Source of the DNA: Nageia nagi
Taxonomy: Eukaryota; Pinophyta
DNA length: 64,000 nt
Direction of reading: 5' to 3'
Assembly (NCBI GenBank): GCA_050084985.1
Contig: JBITNC010000001.1
Span: 44,826,001 to 44,890,000, forward strand
Under the pieces are notes generated by a model. It had not been told where the DNA came from. It saw only the letters and a list, made by a program, of their open reading frames with translations, and did not search any database. Positions 10,331-24,300 of the stretch are shown one piece after another. Position 1 is the first letter of the stretch; each line of letters opens with the position of its first letter. The translations under genes were made by a program, and so were the position numbers.

Positions 10331-12430
10331 ACAAATTCAACTTTGTATATCTTCAAAATATAACTATAATGGTAATGATTGCTTCAAAATTAAGGCCTTC
10401 AATATCTTTGTAAAATACTTATTTCAACCTCAAATTGAATGAAAAGGTGCCTTGGATCTCAACCTTAGTATATTGATTGAATATTGTTCATGCATGAAAA
10501 AATCAACTCAATTCCTATAAAAAATGCTACTATCTACCATACTGTATGAACATGGAAGAGAATGATGTAGAGATTGCATCTATCTAGATAATTATTTTTG
10601 TCTTAACTTGAACAAATTGAGATCTCAATATATTGGGATCCTAATATTTCAACGGCTATAAAATATCAAGATCCTAATATTTAAATAGCTATAAAATATC
10701 AATATATTGAAATATTTAAAATTCATTGCCTACCTAGACCCACCCAAACCTACCGACCAGCCTCAAAAAAGGCTAGTTGAGCCAAGCTTGTGCCTTGGAC
10801 TTGCAAGTAAATGTCTAAGGTTGATTTCAATACAAAATCATAACTTTGGGCATATAGTTAATGGTGATTTTTATTGAATTTTGTCACAAAATGAAAATTT
10901 ATTTTATATGAAAGAGTGATGAATTCAAATATGCAATTTTTTTAAGAATTGGAGTATATTTTATCTTTTTATATGAATTTTTAGTGAAACTAGTCCATTA
11001 ACTTGAAATATGAGGGTCTCTTATTTTCTTAATAAGGTTTTAGTTTTTGAGAGTTATAAAAAATAAATTATATAAGGAAAAGCTTCACAAAATTCTCTAT
11101 AAAATTTTGTTTTTTGAAAAAAGATTAAATTTACATCAAATTATGGTGGACAGATACGAGCACTTTTCAAAACCATAAACATGCCTGGTAGAAAATTAAT
11201 AAAAATAAAATACTAATGAAAAAATATCCAAGACAAGCTCCAATGTGTTAGGTATATTTTTCTAAAAGTATTTTAAAAAATAATTTGATTTTAGTCAAAT
11301 TATGGTGGACAGACACGTGCATGGTATGGTCCAAAAATGGTTTTTTTAAAATAGTGGTTTTTGTTCATCCAATCTAATTTTAAATTATATGATATGGGTA
11401 TTGTAAAATATTATATATTTGAAAATTAAACTCTAAGCTCTACATTTTCATCACAGTGACCTTTTTCATGATTCCATGTCTAAGTGCTTCAAATTTTGAG
11501 ATCAATCATACCTAAACTTAAAAATCAAGGAAAATACTTTCACTTTTTGGCCTTAAAGTGGACCCAACTTCTTGCACCCACCCATAAAACTAGCAGTAGA
11601 TTCTAAGATATCTTCAAAAACTAGAAAATAAAACTATTAAGAGAATGAGGTACCCTTGCTAGTAGTATTCTAATCCTATGTAGGCAATTTAGTAAGCAGA
11701 TGGGAGGAGAGATGGGAGTTTAGATTAGAAATGGTAAGAGGAAAGTTAAATAGTTGATGTAGAAGTGGTGTTATACAATGGTTAATATGTTGATGGTGAT
11801 GGCTAGAGGAGATCCCTATTGGTAAGGGTGTTTTTTATACCTTATTTATTTTACTATCGATGTAGAAGTGGAAGCCATCACGTTGTTCCATAGCTTAATT
11901 ATTGAGGGAAGCTATGTGGCATCTCATCCAATTTGCACAAATGAAGCTTTCTATTGTTAATCATGGTTTAAAATTAACAAACCCAAACTACATGTATGAT
12001 TTTTTTATTTCTCACTCCATTAATCCTAATAAAGCTAAGAGCAAAGTACACATCAAAGTTATTCTACTCTCTTTATGCCAAAGTACCTCATTACTTGTAA
12101 GCCCACTAAAATAATTCAAATATAATCTACTACCTTCATCTTACTTGATACTTTCTTAAAATTACCATAAATATCCTATGTTCAATCTATTTCCTACAAG
12201 AAAAGTGTGAATACTCTATCAACTTCAATCCAAATACATCCAAGAGTATTCTTATTTTCTCTATGTTTCATTAATGTCCTTACTCATAACATCATCCTCG
12301 TTGCCCACTTTAACAAAATTATTTGAAAGGACAACATATAATGGAGTATATTTAGTCTCCAACAAAAAATAATTATTTTTATGTAATCCCCTCTCCTACA
12401 TTCATAAGTGGTGTACATGTACCAAGTATA
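10331..12430. other. AT-rich DNA with a diverged tandem pair
   Basis: Two copies of AAATTATGGTGGACAGA followed by ACG lie at about 11138 and 11298, each preceded by a similar A/T-rich lead, giving a unit near 160 bp. Around 10620-10720 there are short repeats of ATATCAAGATCCTAATATTT type. Nothing coding is supported, and the open frame at 11902-12114 has no recognisable motif. Confidence 0.4.
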
Positions 12431-12439
12431 CATCATTAC

Positions 12440-12980
12440 TCACCCAATTTGTTGCAACTGCTCTTCTATTTGTAAGTAGAATACATAAACATGTTATGTT
12501 ATTTGCACGACTATTTGCAACCACTCTTTGAGGGATATCTACATCTTCTAGAATTCCCATCATGGTGCATGTTGGAAGGATACAACAAAGTTTGTAGGGT
12601 TGGGATTTACTCTTGAAAATTGTACCTACCTAAAAGTCTCTCATGTTATCCATATTTTGTGATCGCTATGCATTGTGAGGCTGTAACTATCATATGCATC
12701 TCATCAAATAACTCGCATGCATTCTCTATGTTGTACATTTTATGTACACATCTACTAGTGTATTCACCATTGCAAGGTCTAATCCTCTTTTAAAGATCCT
12801 TTGGAGTGGGCTTTGATGATGCTAGGAAAGGTGGACAAATCCAAGATATTCTCAAAAAACTCGAGCACAATGCCAACTTTCAACATTGCTAACAGAATAG
12901 CCATCCTCAACCCCCATATAATGTTAATAGACACACAATGTAATAAATTGATGCTCCAAATAATTTCCATCATCGAACAT
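12440..12980 (-). pseudogene. decayed PPR-like (pentatricopeptide) segment
   Basis: Read through frameshifts on the minus strand, several pieces resemble plant PPR helices in the usual order: LEFFENILDLSTFPSIIKAH with GSLKED, then NIENACELFDEM after an HKMY segment, then RVNPNPTNFV and MGILEDVDIPQRVVA. These match the PPR rhythm TFPSIIKAC...GSLKEG, (Y)...IE-A-ELFD-M, and G-x-x-PN-x-TF...MG-LE. Frame changes near 12790, 12640 and 12560 show the gene is dead. No initiator or C-terminal E/DYW motif is visible. It is likely a retro- or duplicated PPR relic. This is a by-eye family assignment. Confidence 0.45.
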
Positions 12981-15131
12981 GATCCAAAAGTGATTTATAA
13001 TCATTAATTCAACATTGTGCATTCTCCCTCTCTAAAGAAGATGCTTACAATATAAATATAACTCTCCCAAATGAGTTACCATCATTATCAAATATAATTG
13101 ATTTGTATTCCAAAAAAATGTGTACATATATACAAAGGAAGCCTAAACATATACCTTATATATAGAAAATCAAAGATTAGCATATACTAAAATTGATTTA
13201 ACAACTTATGCACATACCAAAAATATGAACTCATTAAAAATAAAAAGTAAGAGACAAGCAATACAAAATTATATTGAAGATTTTTTTTTATTAAATACAA
13301 AACATGGAAAATATAATCTAATGCATGCAAGTGATTATGAAGTAAACACCTGTATACTTTGATTTTGTATGATAAAAGAACAACCATTTCTTTTTAGCAC
13401 AAAATTATTGTGTCTACAACTCTTAAGAAACTTATGGGCAAGTAACTAGTAGTAAGCTAAAGAAAAATATGAATACATCATGGAAAGAAGAACAAGATGA
13501 GAGACTATGGTATCAAGATTTAAGAAGGTTGATGAGGACATATGAAATAATTACAAATCAATATTTTCCCTTACCTCTCTCATTATTTGAAAATTTGAGG
13601 TCGATATTCATAGCATTGGTAGGTTCTCTGCTCCTACTTCGATCCAGCTAGTGGTTCCATCATATTTCAGTTAGGGAGTTACATATGTAGAATTTTGGTC
13701 ACTAATTTTAGGAAGATCAACTCTATAAGGTAGAGAAAAAGGGGGTTGATGATATATGGCCACACTAAAGAAGATACTTGTCTCAAATATGGAACATAAG
13801 ATCAATCACATAGGAATATACATGCTTTTCTTACCAAGAAGTATACAATCTATATTGACCTAAAACCATTCCATTCCCAAACCAAACATTGAATTATTAC
13901 TTATGTGGTACTCAAATAAATGATATTTATGGGTTACAACAATCTTTGTAACATATAAGAAGCAAATGGATGAATCACAATGTTTGCGATTTGGGATATG
14001 TGTTTGGCGGAGGCCACATGGATGTGAGCCCTCTCTTCCATAATTATGATGTCTACTCTCTACATTGGGAGATCTTAGGAAGAGGCCCCTCCCAAGTGCA
14101 ATGAAAGTCACCTCCCTAGGCCATCAACCTTTTTGATCACCCATTGACCTTGCCTAGGTAAGTATGCTTTCATGCTTCTCCTCTCATCCCATTTATCCTC
14201 TCTCCTCTTTCCCTCTCCCTCGATACTCCTTCATGTGGGATCATCATGCAACCTTTTGTTCAATGTAGGCATGCACAAATAATTTGTAGCTATCCAATTG
14301 ATTCTTCAATGGTTCCACCCCATTTAATATCATATTGAATTTATAATATAATAGCTTTAACAAAATTTGCACTGCATTGCATCTTATACTATAAGTTGCT
14401 CTAAATGTTCTTACCCAAACCATGAAACTTTGTATATGGATGAAATATAGAAATCATTTTCGTATCTTATTTTTTCATAGTGTATTATGTTAATTGGCTC
14501 AATTTAATTTATTAATCAATTTAAATAATAAATACCATACATTCCTTTCATAATATAGAAAGAAAACCTTCACTGTATTATAATATATAATTTTTTTCTA
14601 ATAATTTAAATAATAATAAAAAATTAAATATTATACATCTTTTTAATTATGTTTACAAAATTTTATATATAAGCCTCAAGCATCAATTCTTCATTATAAA
14701 TGGTAACTTAGAATCATTCATATTATTTTAAGGATAGATAGTGTTGCCAGTTCCATGTTCTATTTTGTTTAATAGATAACATATAAGTACATTTTTTTGG
14801 TTAATTCAAGGTGTTGTAGCCTATCCTAGATTCAAAGGTATATAAAGGTATAATATAACACCTCAACTAGATAAGGAGCATGTTAAGGAAATGAATTATG
14901 TTTTAATCCTATATCAAGTTTCTCCTTAGAGAATAATTACTCATCTACATACATGCTATTTTTATCACATATGCTATATTTACTAATATCCATATTTAGT
15001 TTGAGATAGTTAATATGAAAATTATAGTTAACTAACTATATCATTTTTTTTTCAAATCTAATAATATGTTATTATATTAATAATATAATATTTATATATT
15101 ATAACACTTGATGGCTGATTACAAGTAGTAT
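12981..15131. other. no gene recognised
   Basis: Short open frames (for example 13469-13651 plus and 13860-14111 minus) show no motif I can name and no supporting context. A pyrimidine-rich patch lies near 14176-14220. From about 14340 the sequence becomes extremely AT-rich. Confidence 0.4.
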
Positions 15132-16587
15132 TTTTATTTTGGAAAATATCTAAAATACCCTTATAATTTGAGGTAATATAAAAAATACCCTTGCTTTTTC
15201 CCAAATATCGAAAATACCCCTACATAAAATCTTAATTTAATTTGACTTGCAAGATGGATTCAAAAGCAATTCAACTTGCAAGATGGATCAAAAAGCATCC
15301 CTCTGCCTAAGTAGATGCCACATTACAAAAAAAACCCTATCATATCCAACTTCATGGTGGAGGAAGGAATTAGTTATGGAACCACATCTTCCTTCAAAAT
15401 GGGGTCAAATGGAGATACATATGTTATTCTTCACATTGTGTCTAATTTTGTAGAGAGGTATTGATGTGAATTTAGCTACAAGAGACCAACAAAATGGACT
15501 CCAATCACATAAATGTATTAACATAGAAGAAAACTTATAAATGATCCTCTTCTCATTTCTAAATTCACAATGACCCTTTTCAAGTATGTTACAATAGGTG
15601 ATATAGAAAAAAGAAAACTCCCACTCAAAAAAATAATGAACAGTCTATAAACCAGGATATTACTAAAAATAGAAAGTTTTAAAGATAGAAAGTTTCTAAA
15701 AATAGAAATTTCCTTAGATTGTAACCAAACTTGGTGTACAAGCTCAATTAACATGCACTAAGGTGCAACCCAATTTATTCTCCTAAACAAATTCTACAAC
15801 AAAAGATATTAAAGTCTACTTATTGGAAAATCCTTAAAACTGACACTAAAAGCTAATTTTGGGATACTAAATGATGGATTTGGGTTGATAAAAAAACTTT
15901 CTATTTGGGAGCATACCTCCTTCAAGAGGTGGTAGCCAAATCATAAAAATTCATATCTATCTCTCCTCAAAAATTTCAAGATGATCTGACGATCAGATCA
16001 AAAGTTATGATCATTTGAAGGTGCATTAGGTACCACAACTTTTATCAAATATTAAAACCCCACACACAATAGGAGCACCAATCATGTAACATTTGTTCAC
16101 TTCAAAGAACAAAATATTACAACTTTTATCAAATAGAAAAAAACCCAGTGAACAAAACTAAGTGAAGGCTATCAAATATCTATTATAAAGCTATTAAAAT
16201 TTGTATCCTATAAATTCACAATTTTACAAGAGCAAAGTGAAAGAATTTGATGTTACAATGCTTTGTTTTTTTTATTATTCCAGTTATCCCATAGCATATA
16301 CAAATGTAAATCCAATTTTCTCATTGGATAGGTACTAGTCTTGAGCAACAACAAATCTAAACTCGTGACATGATAGAAATGTAAGTGATCACATGAGCAT
16401 CAAGATTCCATATGAGCCATCTTGCCAAAGCTCAATCTCTAGTTCTAGTGTGCAACATTTTTTCAAATCCATCTTGGAGGTCGAGCAGAGCAATTCATGG
16501 GTATTTTTGATATTTATGAAAAACTAGGAGCATTTTTGATATTAGGTGAAATTACAAGGGTATTTTTGACATTTTCCCTTTTATTTT
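15132..16587. mobile_element. non-autonomous TIR DNA transposon (MULE-like), ~1.44 kb
   Basis: The left end (from 15141, GGAAAATATCTAAAATACCC) and the reverse complement of the right end (to 16577/16578, GGGAAAATGTCAAAAATACC) align as imperfect terminal inverted repeats. They continue through TTTTCATAAATATC-like words and end with a shared AAGATGGATT-CAAAA near 15251 and 16461, so the TIRs are over 100 bp. A possible 9-bp target duplication TTTTATTTT flanks it (15132-15140 and 16579-16587). The low complexity of that word weakens it. Long TIRs and a 9-bp duplication suit the Mutator/MULE superfamily. The interior has no transposase frame. Confidence 0.65.
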
Positions 16588-19500
16588 TCTTTATGCATAT
16601 CTTACTACTCATTTCATGGGAAAATTATGACAATTAAGAAATCTCATATAATTAACATAGTTACTACCTCCTAAAATTGATATATTTATCAAATAATTGA
16701 TATTTATTTCACATGTCTCACATAATAACAAGGTTGTCATTCTTTAATTGCTAATAGCCCTCCATACAATGCTAGTCAAGGGTGTAAATGAATAATAAAT
16801 GATCTATTATAATATGGAAAGATTTGAATATATTTTAATAAATTAATCGTAGTCATCCTATTTTTATATGGTCATATTAATGATCTTGTTTATTATACTA
16901 TTATATTGTAATATTTATTTTTAATAATAATCTATCTTCTATACTAGATAGGTAACATTATTGTCATACATTATATTTTTTATAGCTTAATTATACTTCA
17001 AAATATATTACAAACCATATTAATAAATATAGATATGGAGTTTAAACTTATTAAATATAAATTTTTTATCAAGAGAAGTAATTTATGAAATAAAATTTTT
17101 TCACTTTGTGCATACACATTATGAAAATAAATATCTTTTGAGAAATTCATCTCTTTCTATCAACATGAGTTAAATTATGTGTTATGAATGTCATGGATAA
17201 GTAAACCTAAAATATTTGAATGTCTTCATTGAAAACTTTTCTTTATTAAGAATTGTATTAAGAGATTATATGAATTCTAAAATTTATTAGTTTATATTTA
17301 AATCTTATTGTACATATTTTTTAGGTTATTCTATTCTAATTACAAAATAACCACCAAAGTATTCTAAAAAGTATTAATAATTATATAGACTAAAAAAATC
17401 AAATCTTTTAGAATGAAAAATATTAATTAGAAAATTTAATTACCTTGATGATTATAATAACTTAACATAGTACTTTATGATTAAATTGTAATGCATATTT
17501 TAGTTTTATTGTTTATTTGATAAAGTTAGTATGAATTTTATACATGTTTCTTTCCCATATCAATTATACTTGAAGAAATGTGACATTATATTCTTGCACA
17601 ATCCTCTAAATTTTGTAACTCATAATGATTGAGGGAGAAATCCATCATATTTTACTAGCATTCAAAGATGTTGCAACATATTTATGGTTTTTAATACATT
17701 TCAATAGTTATAATATAATTTCTATCCACTAAGATGTCATGTGATTTTCCTTATGCATTATTAAAAAGATATATCATATGTGTATACTTTGTTTTATTAT
17801 TATATTTTCTACTAATATGATTACAAATTGCTAGAGTAAAATAACATGCAAATACCATATTATCAAAGTGAATACATGAAAATTTCATATGCTAATGTAA
17901 TAGTTGAAATTCATAATATTATAATAAACTTTAATTTCATAAATATTTAACTACGCATATGTTTACTATAAATTATTTATCAATTATTCAAAATCCTATA
18001 AATTATTTTTATGTATAATCTTAATACTTTACATGATAATAAAATAAATAATAATAATTTTAAAAACTAAAATAATAATAATAATGTAAGCATAATAATA
18101 CAAAATTAATTGTGAAAAAATATCTTGATTTGTAGAGACATTTTGAAAAGAAAATAAAAAAGTATATTATTATGCACATATCAATAATTTTTTACTTTCA
18201 AAAGTATTAAAGAATAACGATTATTGTTAATAAGTTAATAGTTATAATAATAAAATATGAGTATGTAGCATTAGTAAAAATATTTTATCAAACATAATAA
18301 TTCTAAATTTATTGACATGATTGTGAAAATAAATATTTATTGTAAATATAATCTTCTTGTAATCATAAGACATTAAATATGTGTTTGCACCTATAGGAAT
18401 TCTAATCTAATAAAATATTTTTTATATTCTTTACAAGAAAGAATATTGCATTCAATCAAATAAAATTAAAGTAAATAATAAGATAAATGCTGAACTACAC
18501 TTCTTTAGATATATCATTATAAAACAAAATAACATCCACAAGAAAAAAAAATTCAAATGGAAAATGTTGTATTCAATCAAATAAAGAATATTATATACAA
18601 TAATTACAAATGAAATTAAGTAATAATATGAATTTTTTATATTAGATAATATATCTTATTTATCAATTAAATGATTAGTTAAAATATTAGTATGATAATA
18701 TGCAACATTAGTATAAGGATAGCACATGTGGCCATGTAAAATAAAAAAAAACCAAAAAAATTAAAAATTTAAATTTAAATCCAAAGGCTAAAAACTATTT
18801 CATGGCTAACTGTCAATTTTAAAATGAGCTACAAAAGGCTCAAAGGAGGATGCCTATGGTGTAATTATATATCATTTTTTCTTCTCCATCTTGTATGGGA
18901 ATAAAATTCAAGAGTAGCTCATCATATTAAAATAGAAAAAATTATATTTTTTAAAATAGTTGTACTAATTGATATCTTTAATTATTTGCTTCATTTTATA
19001 CATTTATAAATATGCAAATTTTTTAGAAAGTATAACATTATATTGTAATTCATGTTTGTAAGGTAACTTCAACCTGTGTGATAGGGTTAGATTTGTCACA
19101 TTTGGGAAGCACCTACAAAATACTAACAAGATCTAATAAAAAAATTTAATTTGGGCTTTTCTTACCACCCTAAGGACTACCCTCATAGATAGGTCAAGCC
19201 CTTTTTCTAAACACATTATAAATAACAAATGTATGTAAATGTTTGTACCTACACTTTTATTTATCTTAAAGATGTTGAACCAAAGTATTGAATGGAAAAT
19301 TTATCTTTTTTCCTCACATGAACTAGTTGTCAACTCCATATTGGACTAATATTGGTTAGCCAATTTATAAGAAATATTTGTACCTACAAGATTAAAAAAA
19401 TTATTTTTGGGTTGTGTCCCTTGGTATCTTATGATTCTTCTGTAGGAGTTTGAAGAGATTTCACCAATAGGGTTAAGAGCAATTCACAAAAATATACATG

Positions 19501-21310
19501 GGTGTGGGATGATTAACAAAAGAAGCAATGAAAATTATAATGAAGTAAATGGGATAAAATTACTCAAGTTAGATTTGGTAGCATAACTCTTCTCTTTTCC
19601 ATACACCTTTTTCTCCTCTAAATGGGGTGTATTTATAGACTCGGGAGGGTGCACCACTTAAAGGATGATATGGCATCCTCCTAAATGCTTATGCAAGTGT
19701 GGGATTGGTCATGATAAAAAGAGGTGAATGGAGTGAATATAGAGTATCAAAGTATAAAAATGGTTAGCCTCATTTAAGAGGCATGGGCAAGTCATACCTC
19801 ATCATAGGATGAGGTAGAGTGGAGTGTTTCCTCTTATAGAACCTTTTAAAAAGCATGGAAGGTATATTTTCCCATGTATATTGTATGATATGAATAATAC
19901 AATGATCTAGAGAGCTTAATTATTAGGTCATAGTTAATACAAACTTTATCTTAGGCAAATAGTCATGGGGGGACCAAGGGCTTAAGAGAAAGGTGGATAA
20001 GGGGTTTAACTAGTAGTGGTTAGTGTTAGGTATACGATAACTAAGAGGGTAGTTTAACATGATAACCTTAATTTATTTAATGTAAGAATTATATTGATTT
20101 ATGAAGGGAGTTTTAATATTAATTAATATTTAATTAATTTTGTTTAGGTGTTAGTGATAAGTGAATTTTTAAGGTGTCTACACTTCCAAGCCAAATTGTT
20201 CAATAAATACAATCTCTTACTATATGTTGTAGTCTACAAAATGAGTTTTAAATAAATGGTGATAATCATTGAATAATACATTCATTAATCTTATTATTTA
20301 TGTTAATTTTTTACTAGAAGAATTTTAAAACTTGTTGCCATAATTCTATCACAACTAGTTAATGGAAAAACATGTGATTAATGACTTTCTCATTTTCTTA
20401 TGACATAGCACATGATGAGGGACCATTGAAATCACTTTTCAAAAGTTTCTCCCAAGTCAACACCTTCATACATCCTAATAAGTACATAAATAAACTTAAT
20501 TTAGGTAATTTTTCAAATTACTAAATTTGATCTCAATCTTTAAATACTCTCATTCATCCTTGTTCAAAAGATTTACTTACTATGTAGTTTTCATCATAAC
20601 AATGAACTCATATGATAATGTTTTAACCCTTGTTAGGAATAAAATAGAAATTTATCCTATTTTAAAGAACTTCATTATTTTAATTATTTGTAGTATTATT
20701 GATCCTTCCAAGTATTAAAACCCTTACTATTAAGCTTGATATAATTTGTAACATTGGATCCCATAATTTTTTTAATATTTAAACCTAAGTTTTTAATGTC
20801 TTGATTTGGGCTTAAGGGAAAGTCTCCACACTAAATATTATCATAAAAACTCATTTAACTTTTGGATATAACTTTTTATTGAAAAATTTTAATTAAAAAT
20901 TTTGTATTTTTATCAAGTCCATTCCATAATGTTGACTTGTGAAGGGGATTGATGGAGATAAATATAGATCCACCTTCATTTGATCATATGTGCTGTTACA
21001 ATAATAAGTTTTCTCAAAACCTATCTTTTTTCCTTGTAAATAATCAAAATGACTTTCCCCATTAATGCCCTATTTATTAGATTTAAATATATAAAATCTA
21101 ATCCACCTTTATTATTTAGCCTCTAAATCATGTCCTAGTTCACTAGAGTAAATTTACTTATATCTTTTATACCAACTATAATAAGAAAGATAAAGAATAA
21201 ATTATTAATAATTATCTTAAATTCTATTACATCAATTTTTTTTATAATTAATAATAAATTAGTGAATAATAATGATTAAAAAAGAGATAAATAAGTGATA
21301 TATGAGAGTG
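16588..21310. other. long AT-rich stretch, no gene seen
   Basis: Roughly 16.6-19.0 kb is extremely AT-rich with only short simple motifs. About 19.0-20.2 kb has a somewhat higher GC content but no frame or terminal repeats that I can pair. An open frame at 20527-20718 has no motif. I see no RNA gene or complete mobile element. Confidence 0.45.
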
Positions 21311-21317
21311 TCTCCTA

Positions 21318-22095
21318 GGGCATTAGCAATGATCGAGATGTAGAGTTTTGGGAGGATGAATGGATTAGTGACAAACCCCTCATAAAAGTTCCAAAATTTT
21401 TAGATTTAGCCAGGTGGGGTAGAAGCAATGTGGGTTGGAAAGTCTAGTATTTTTTGGATGACATCAACAAGCAAAAAGTTTGGAGGATGCTTCAACCCTA
21501 AGGATAAGATCTGGCCATGGCTGCGAAGGTGGTCAACAACATGTTGGTCTCAATACCCCTACCTATGGACTATGGGTCATACATCCCTAGGTAGAAAATA
21601 GGAAAAGGAGGTCTATACTTAGTAAATTATGGCTACCTTCCCCTCCTAAAGGTTGATGCAAAAGAATTTTTAGTCAAGAAAGTGTGGATAAAAGAGGTTA
21701 CTACCAAGGTAAGCAATTTCCTATGGCTAGTATATAGGAAGTAAATTTCTACTATTGACTTTAATTTAAGGAAGAGAGGATAAATCCTTGTGAATAGATT
21801 CTCTTTATCTTATAAAGTAGAGGAATTAGTTAATCATCTTTGCCAATTTTTCCCTTTCACTCAGGTAGTCTGAAGTGGAATCGTTGGGGAGAAAAGATTT
21901 GAGCTTGGCATTAATATCATAGAGTCAATATCCAAATGGCCTCCTAATGTTCTAAGTAAATAGGAAAAATGAATATGGACCATGAAACTCCCCCATATGC
22001 TCTAGAAAATATGGAAGGATAGGAACCAATGAATATTCAAAGGAAAAATGATGGAAATGGAAAGATTGATAAGAAAAATTTGCTGTATGGAAGGT
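21318..22095 (+). pseudogene. LINE reverse transcriptase C-terminal part (zf-RVT-like), decayed
   Basis: The frame starting GNDRDVEFWEDEWISDKPL matches the region after the RT domain of plant L1-type LINEs. It is followed by a zf-RVT-like segment: FLWLVYRK, STIDFNLRKRG, VNRFSLSYKVEELVNHLC, FPFTQVV-SG, and a late WIWTMKLPHML-KIWKDRN. In the family the FSL-x-C and HL-x-x-C positions hold zinc ligands; here the second Cys of the first pair reads as Tyr. Stops are again TAG and TAA at likely Gln/Trp positions. No endonuclease or RT palm lies upstream, so this is a 5'-truncated copy, as is typical of LINE insertion. Confidence 0.6.
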
Positions 22096-23940
22096 GAGAA
22101 TTGGAATCTTATATGTAAATATGAAGATAAGGATTTAGATACAGGTAGGGTAGGTGGGGAAGTGAGATACTCACATGGAGCATGAATGAATGAAGGCAAG
22201 CCTAGAGAATAGCATGTGTGGAAGTGAAATGCCATCTCCCCTTACAAAATCCATGGATCAAGAGAAGGCTGGCCGATGATTATGAGGATAAGTGGAGGGC
22301 CAAAATTTAGCATAAGAAGCCCAAAATTTACCTATTAGAATGAAGTTCCCTTAAGCAATCCATATTTTGGTTTCATGCAAAAAGGATGATGGGACATTAG
22401 CATCTAGAACTAGATAAAAGAGAAGAATTCAAGAGGAACCAAGAGGTTTGGTGAATCTTATGAAATTGGGGTATATATGGATTCATGGATGCATTGAATG
22501 GCCACAATACCATATGGTTGAGATATGTAGCAAATTAATGGAATGGAGAAAGTGTCTTGGTTGAAGGGAAACACTTTTCAATCAATCTTGAACTAATTGA
22601 GGTGGCTATGGGAATGGCCAATTTAGGATGGAGGTACATCAAAGACATGAGGACTCCATTTTTTGAGATACAAACACTCTATAGGCAAAGGGTTCCTCTC
22701 CCAAAGATAAGGAAATTAAACTACCTAATTACTTCTATTTAACATCCTTGGGATGAGGTGGTGAAAGTAATTGTGAAGCTATTCACCATGGAAGGTAGAT
22801 ACATTGAACTTTTTGAGGTGAACTTTATTTTGTTAAACTATTTTATAGGAATGTATGTGATCAATCTTCCATTTTTTCAATATAATTATCTAGATGTATA
22901 AATAAGGAAGAATAAAAGAGCAATTCTAGTGCACTATGGATCAATCAAAATCTTGATGGATTTTGAGCACTTGGGGGAAAGAAGGGTGAGGCCCCTATTT
23001 CAATAGGTTCCAAAACCTCCTTTGATAGATTTGGATTCCATAGATTCCTCCATTAGTGTCTCTCATATATTCATCAGGGAGCTTGTTAGCCCTATAATTA
23101 TTATGGTCTCTTTATATTCAAAAGATTCAATATCAGGTGCTAGTAAGAAGGAAGCTATTTTTGGAAGAAGGGTTAAGCTTGTGGATTACTCTAATGATGA
23201 TGAATAAGTGGATGAAAGGATGGAAGAAGACAAGGTGGAGGCTAAAGAAGAGAAAAAAGAGGAAGTGATGGCACCACCTAATGCTATGGGTATGGAGGAG
23301 AACCCCCTTGTGGATACCCCAAGTAATTTGGAGGAGGATGCATTAGAAGAGCTTTGAGCCCCTTAAGAAGAACCAAATGATATGTAGTATTCACCCCCTA
23401 AAGTTTGATATAAGGATGTTAAATCCCCTACAAGAAACCAAATCTAGATGAATGAAGAGGAATTGGAGGATCTTAAACAACACCCAAAGGAACAAAAACC
23501 TTGAAAGAACTACTCTATAAGGATCCTATTGGCCCCCAGTAAGTTATAGATGCTCATTCCCAAAATGAGATTCAATAAGGTCTATGGGAAACAAAGATAC
23601 TTTGTTGAACGAGATCAAATTGGTAGGAGAGAAAAAGAATGGTGGAATGTTTGTTTAGTTAGAAGAGAAATGAAGGCTATTCAATACCCATGGTATAACA
23701 AATAAAAGCTTGATAGGGATAGGTGGAAGGTGACTCTAGCTTCTCATTAGAAAAATATCCCATGGTCATTCCAATCCCAAATTTGGAAGGTTTGACAAAC
23801 ATGGAAATTGAAATTCTCTGGGACTACTTCAATAAGAAAGACTTAAAATTTGAAGTTGATTGGAACTTAGTAGTGCAACTAGTGCATGGTTGGTGTGATC
23901 AAGATCTTGTAAAGAAAGATGATAGCCTATAGACCATAGC
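22096..23940 (+). pseudogene. decayed ORF remnant of unrecognised type
   Basis: A plus-strand reading region with frameshifts follows the LINE tail. Pieces are HFSINLELIEVAMGMANLGW, PWDEVVKVIVKLFTMEGRYI, then an acidic segment (EEDKVEAKEEKKEEVMAPPN), and finally MEIEILWDYFNKKDLKFEVD with LVVQLVHGWCDQDLV just before TAG near 23930. The order of a structured N-part, an acidic middle and a helical C-part is coherent, so a single original protein of roughly 500 residues is plausible. I cannot name it. Position and poly-A-like sequence near 24080 suggest a retroelement ORF. Confidence 0.4.
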
Positions 23941-24079
23941 TTTTTTTTCAACTATAGGAAAACTTTTTAATAGTTTTTACTCAAATGTAATCCTTCAGAA
24001 TATCTATATCATCATGTATATACAAGTTTTAGTACCCTATTTTTTGGAAAACCCATTGTAAATATTTTTTACCCTTACC

Positions 24080-24300
24080 CAAAAAAAAGTGATATACAAA
24101 AATGTATAATAAATGCTAAGAGACTTAGGTGATATATTTGATATTTATAAATTTTCTATTAGATAACTCATGCCTTGGAGGGTGAATCATAAGAGAAATA
24201 TATTGAGTGATGATTTAAATAATAAGAGTCAAACATGAATATCAACTATTTACCAAAAAACAACAAAAAAAGACACTACATTTGTAATCATCAAAATCTT
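24080..24300. other. junction between LINE-side and LTR-element remnants
   Basis: ACCCTTACCC followed by a short A-run at about 24080-24088 may be the 3' end of the retroposed unit to the left. Homology between the two LTR-family copies starts at about 24300. Confidence 0.3.
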
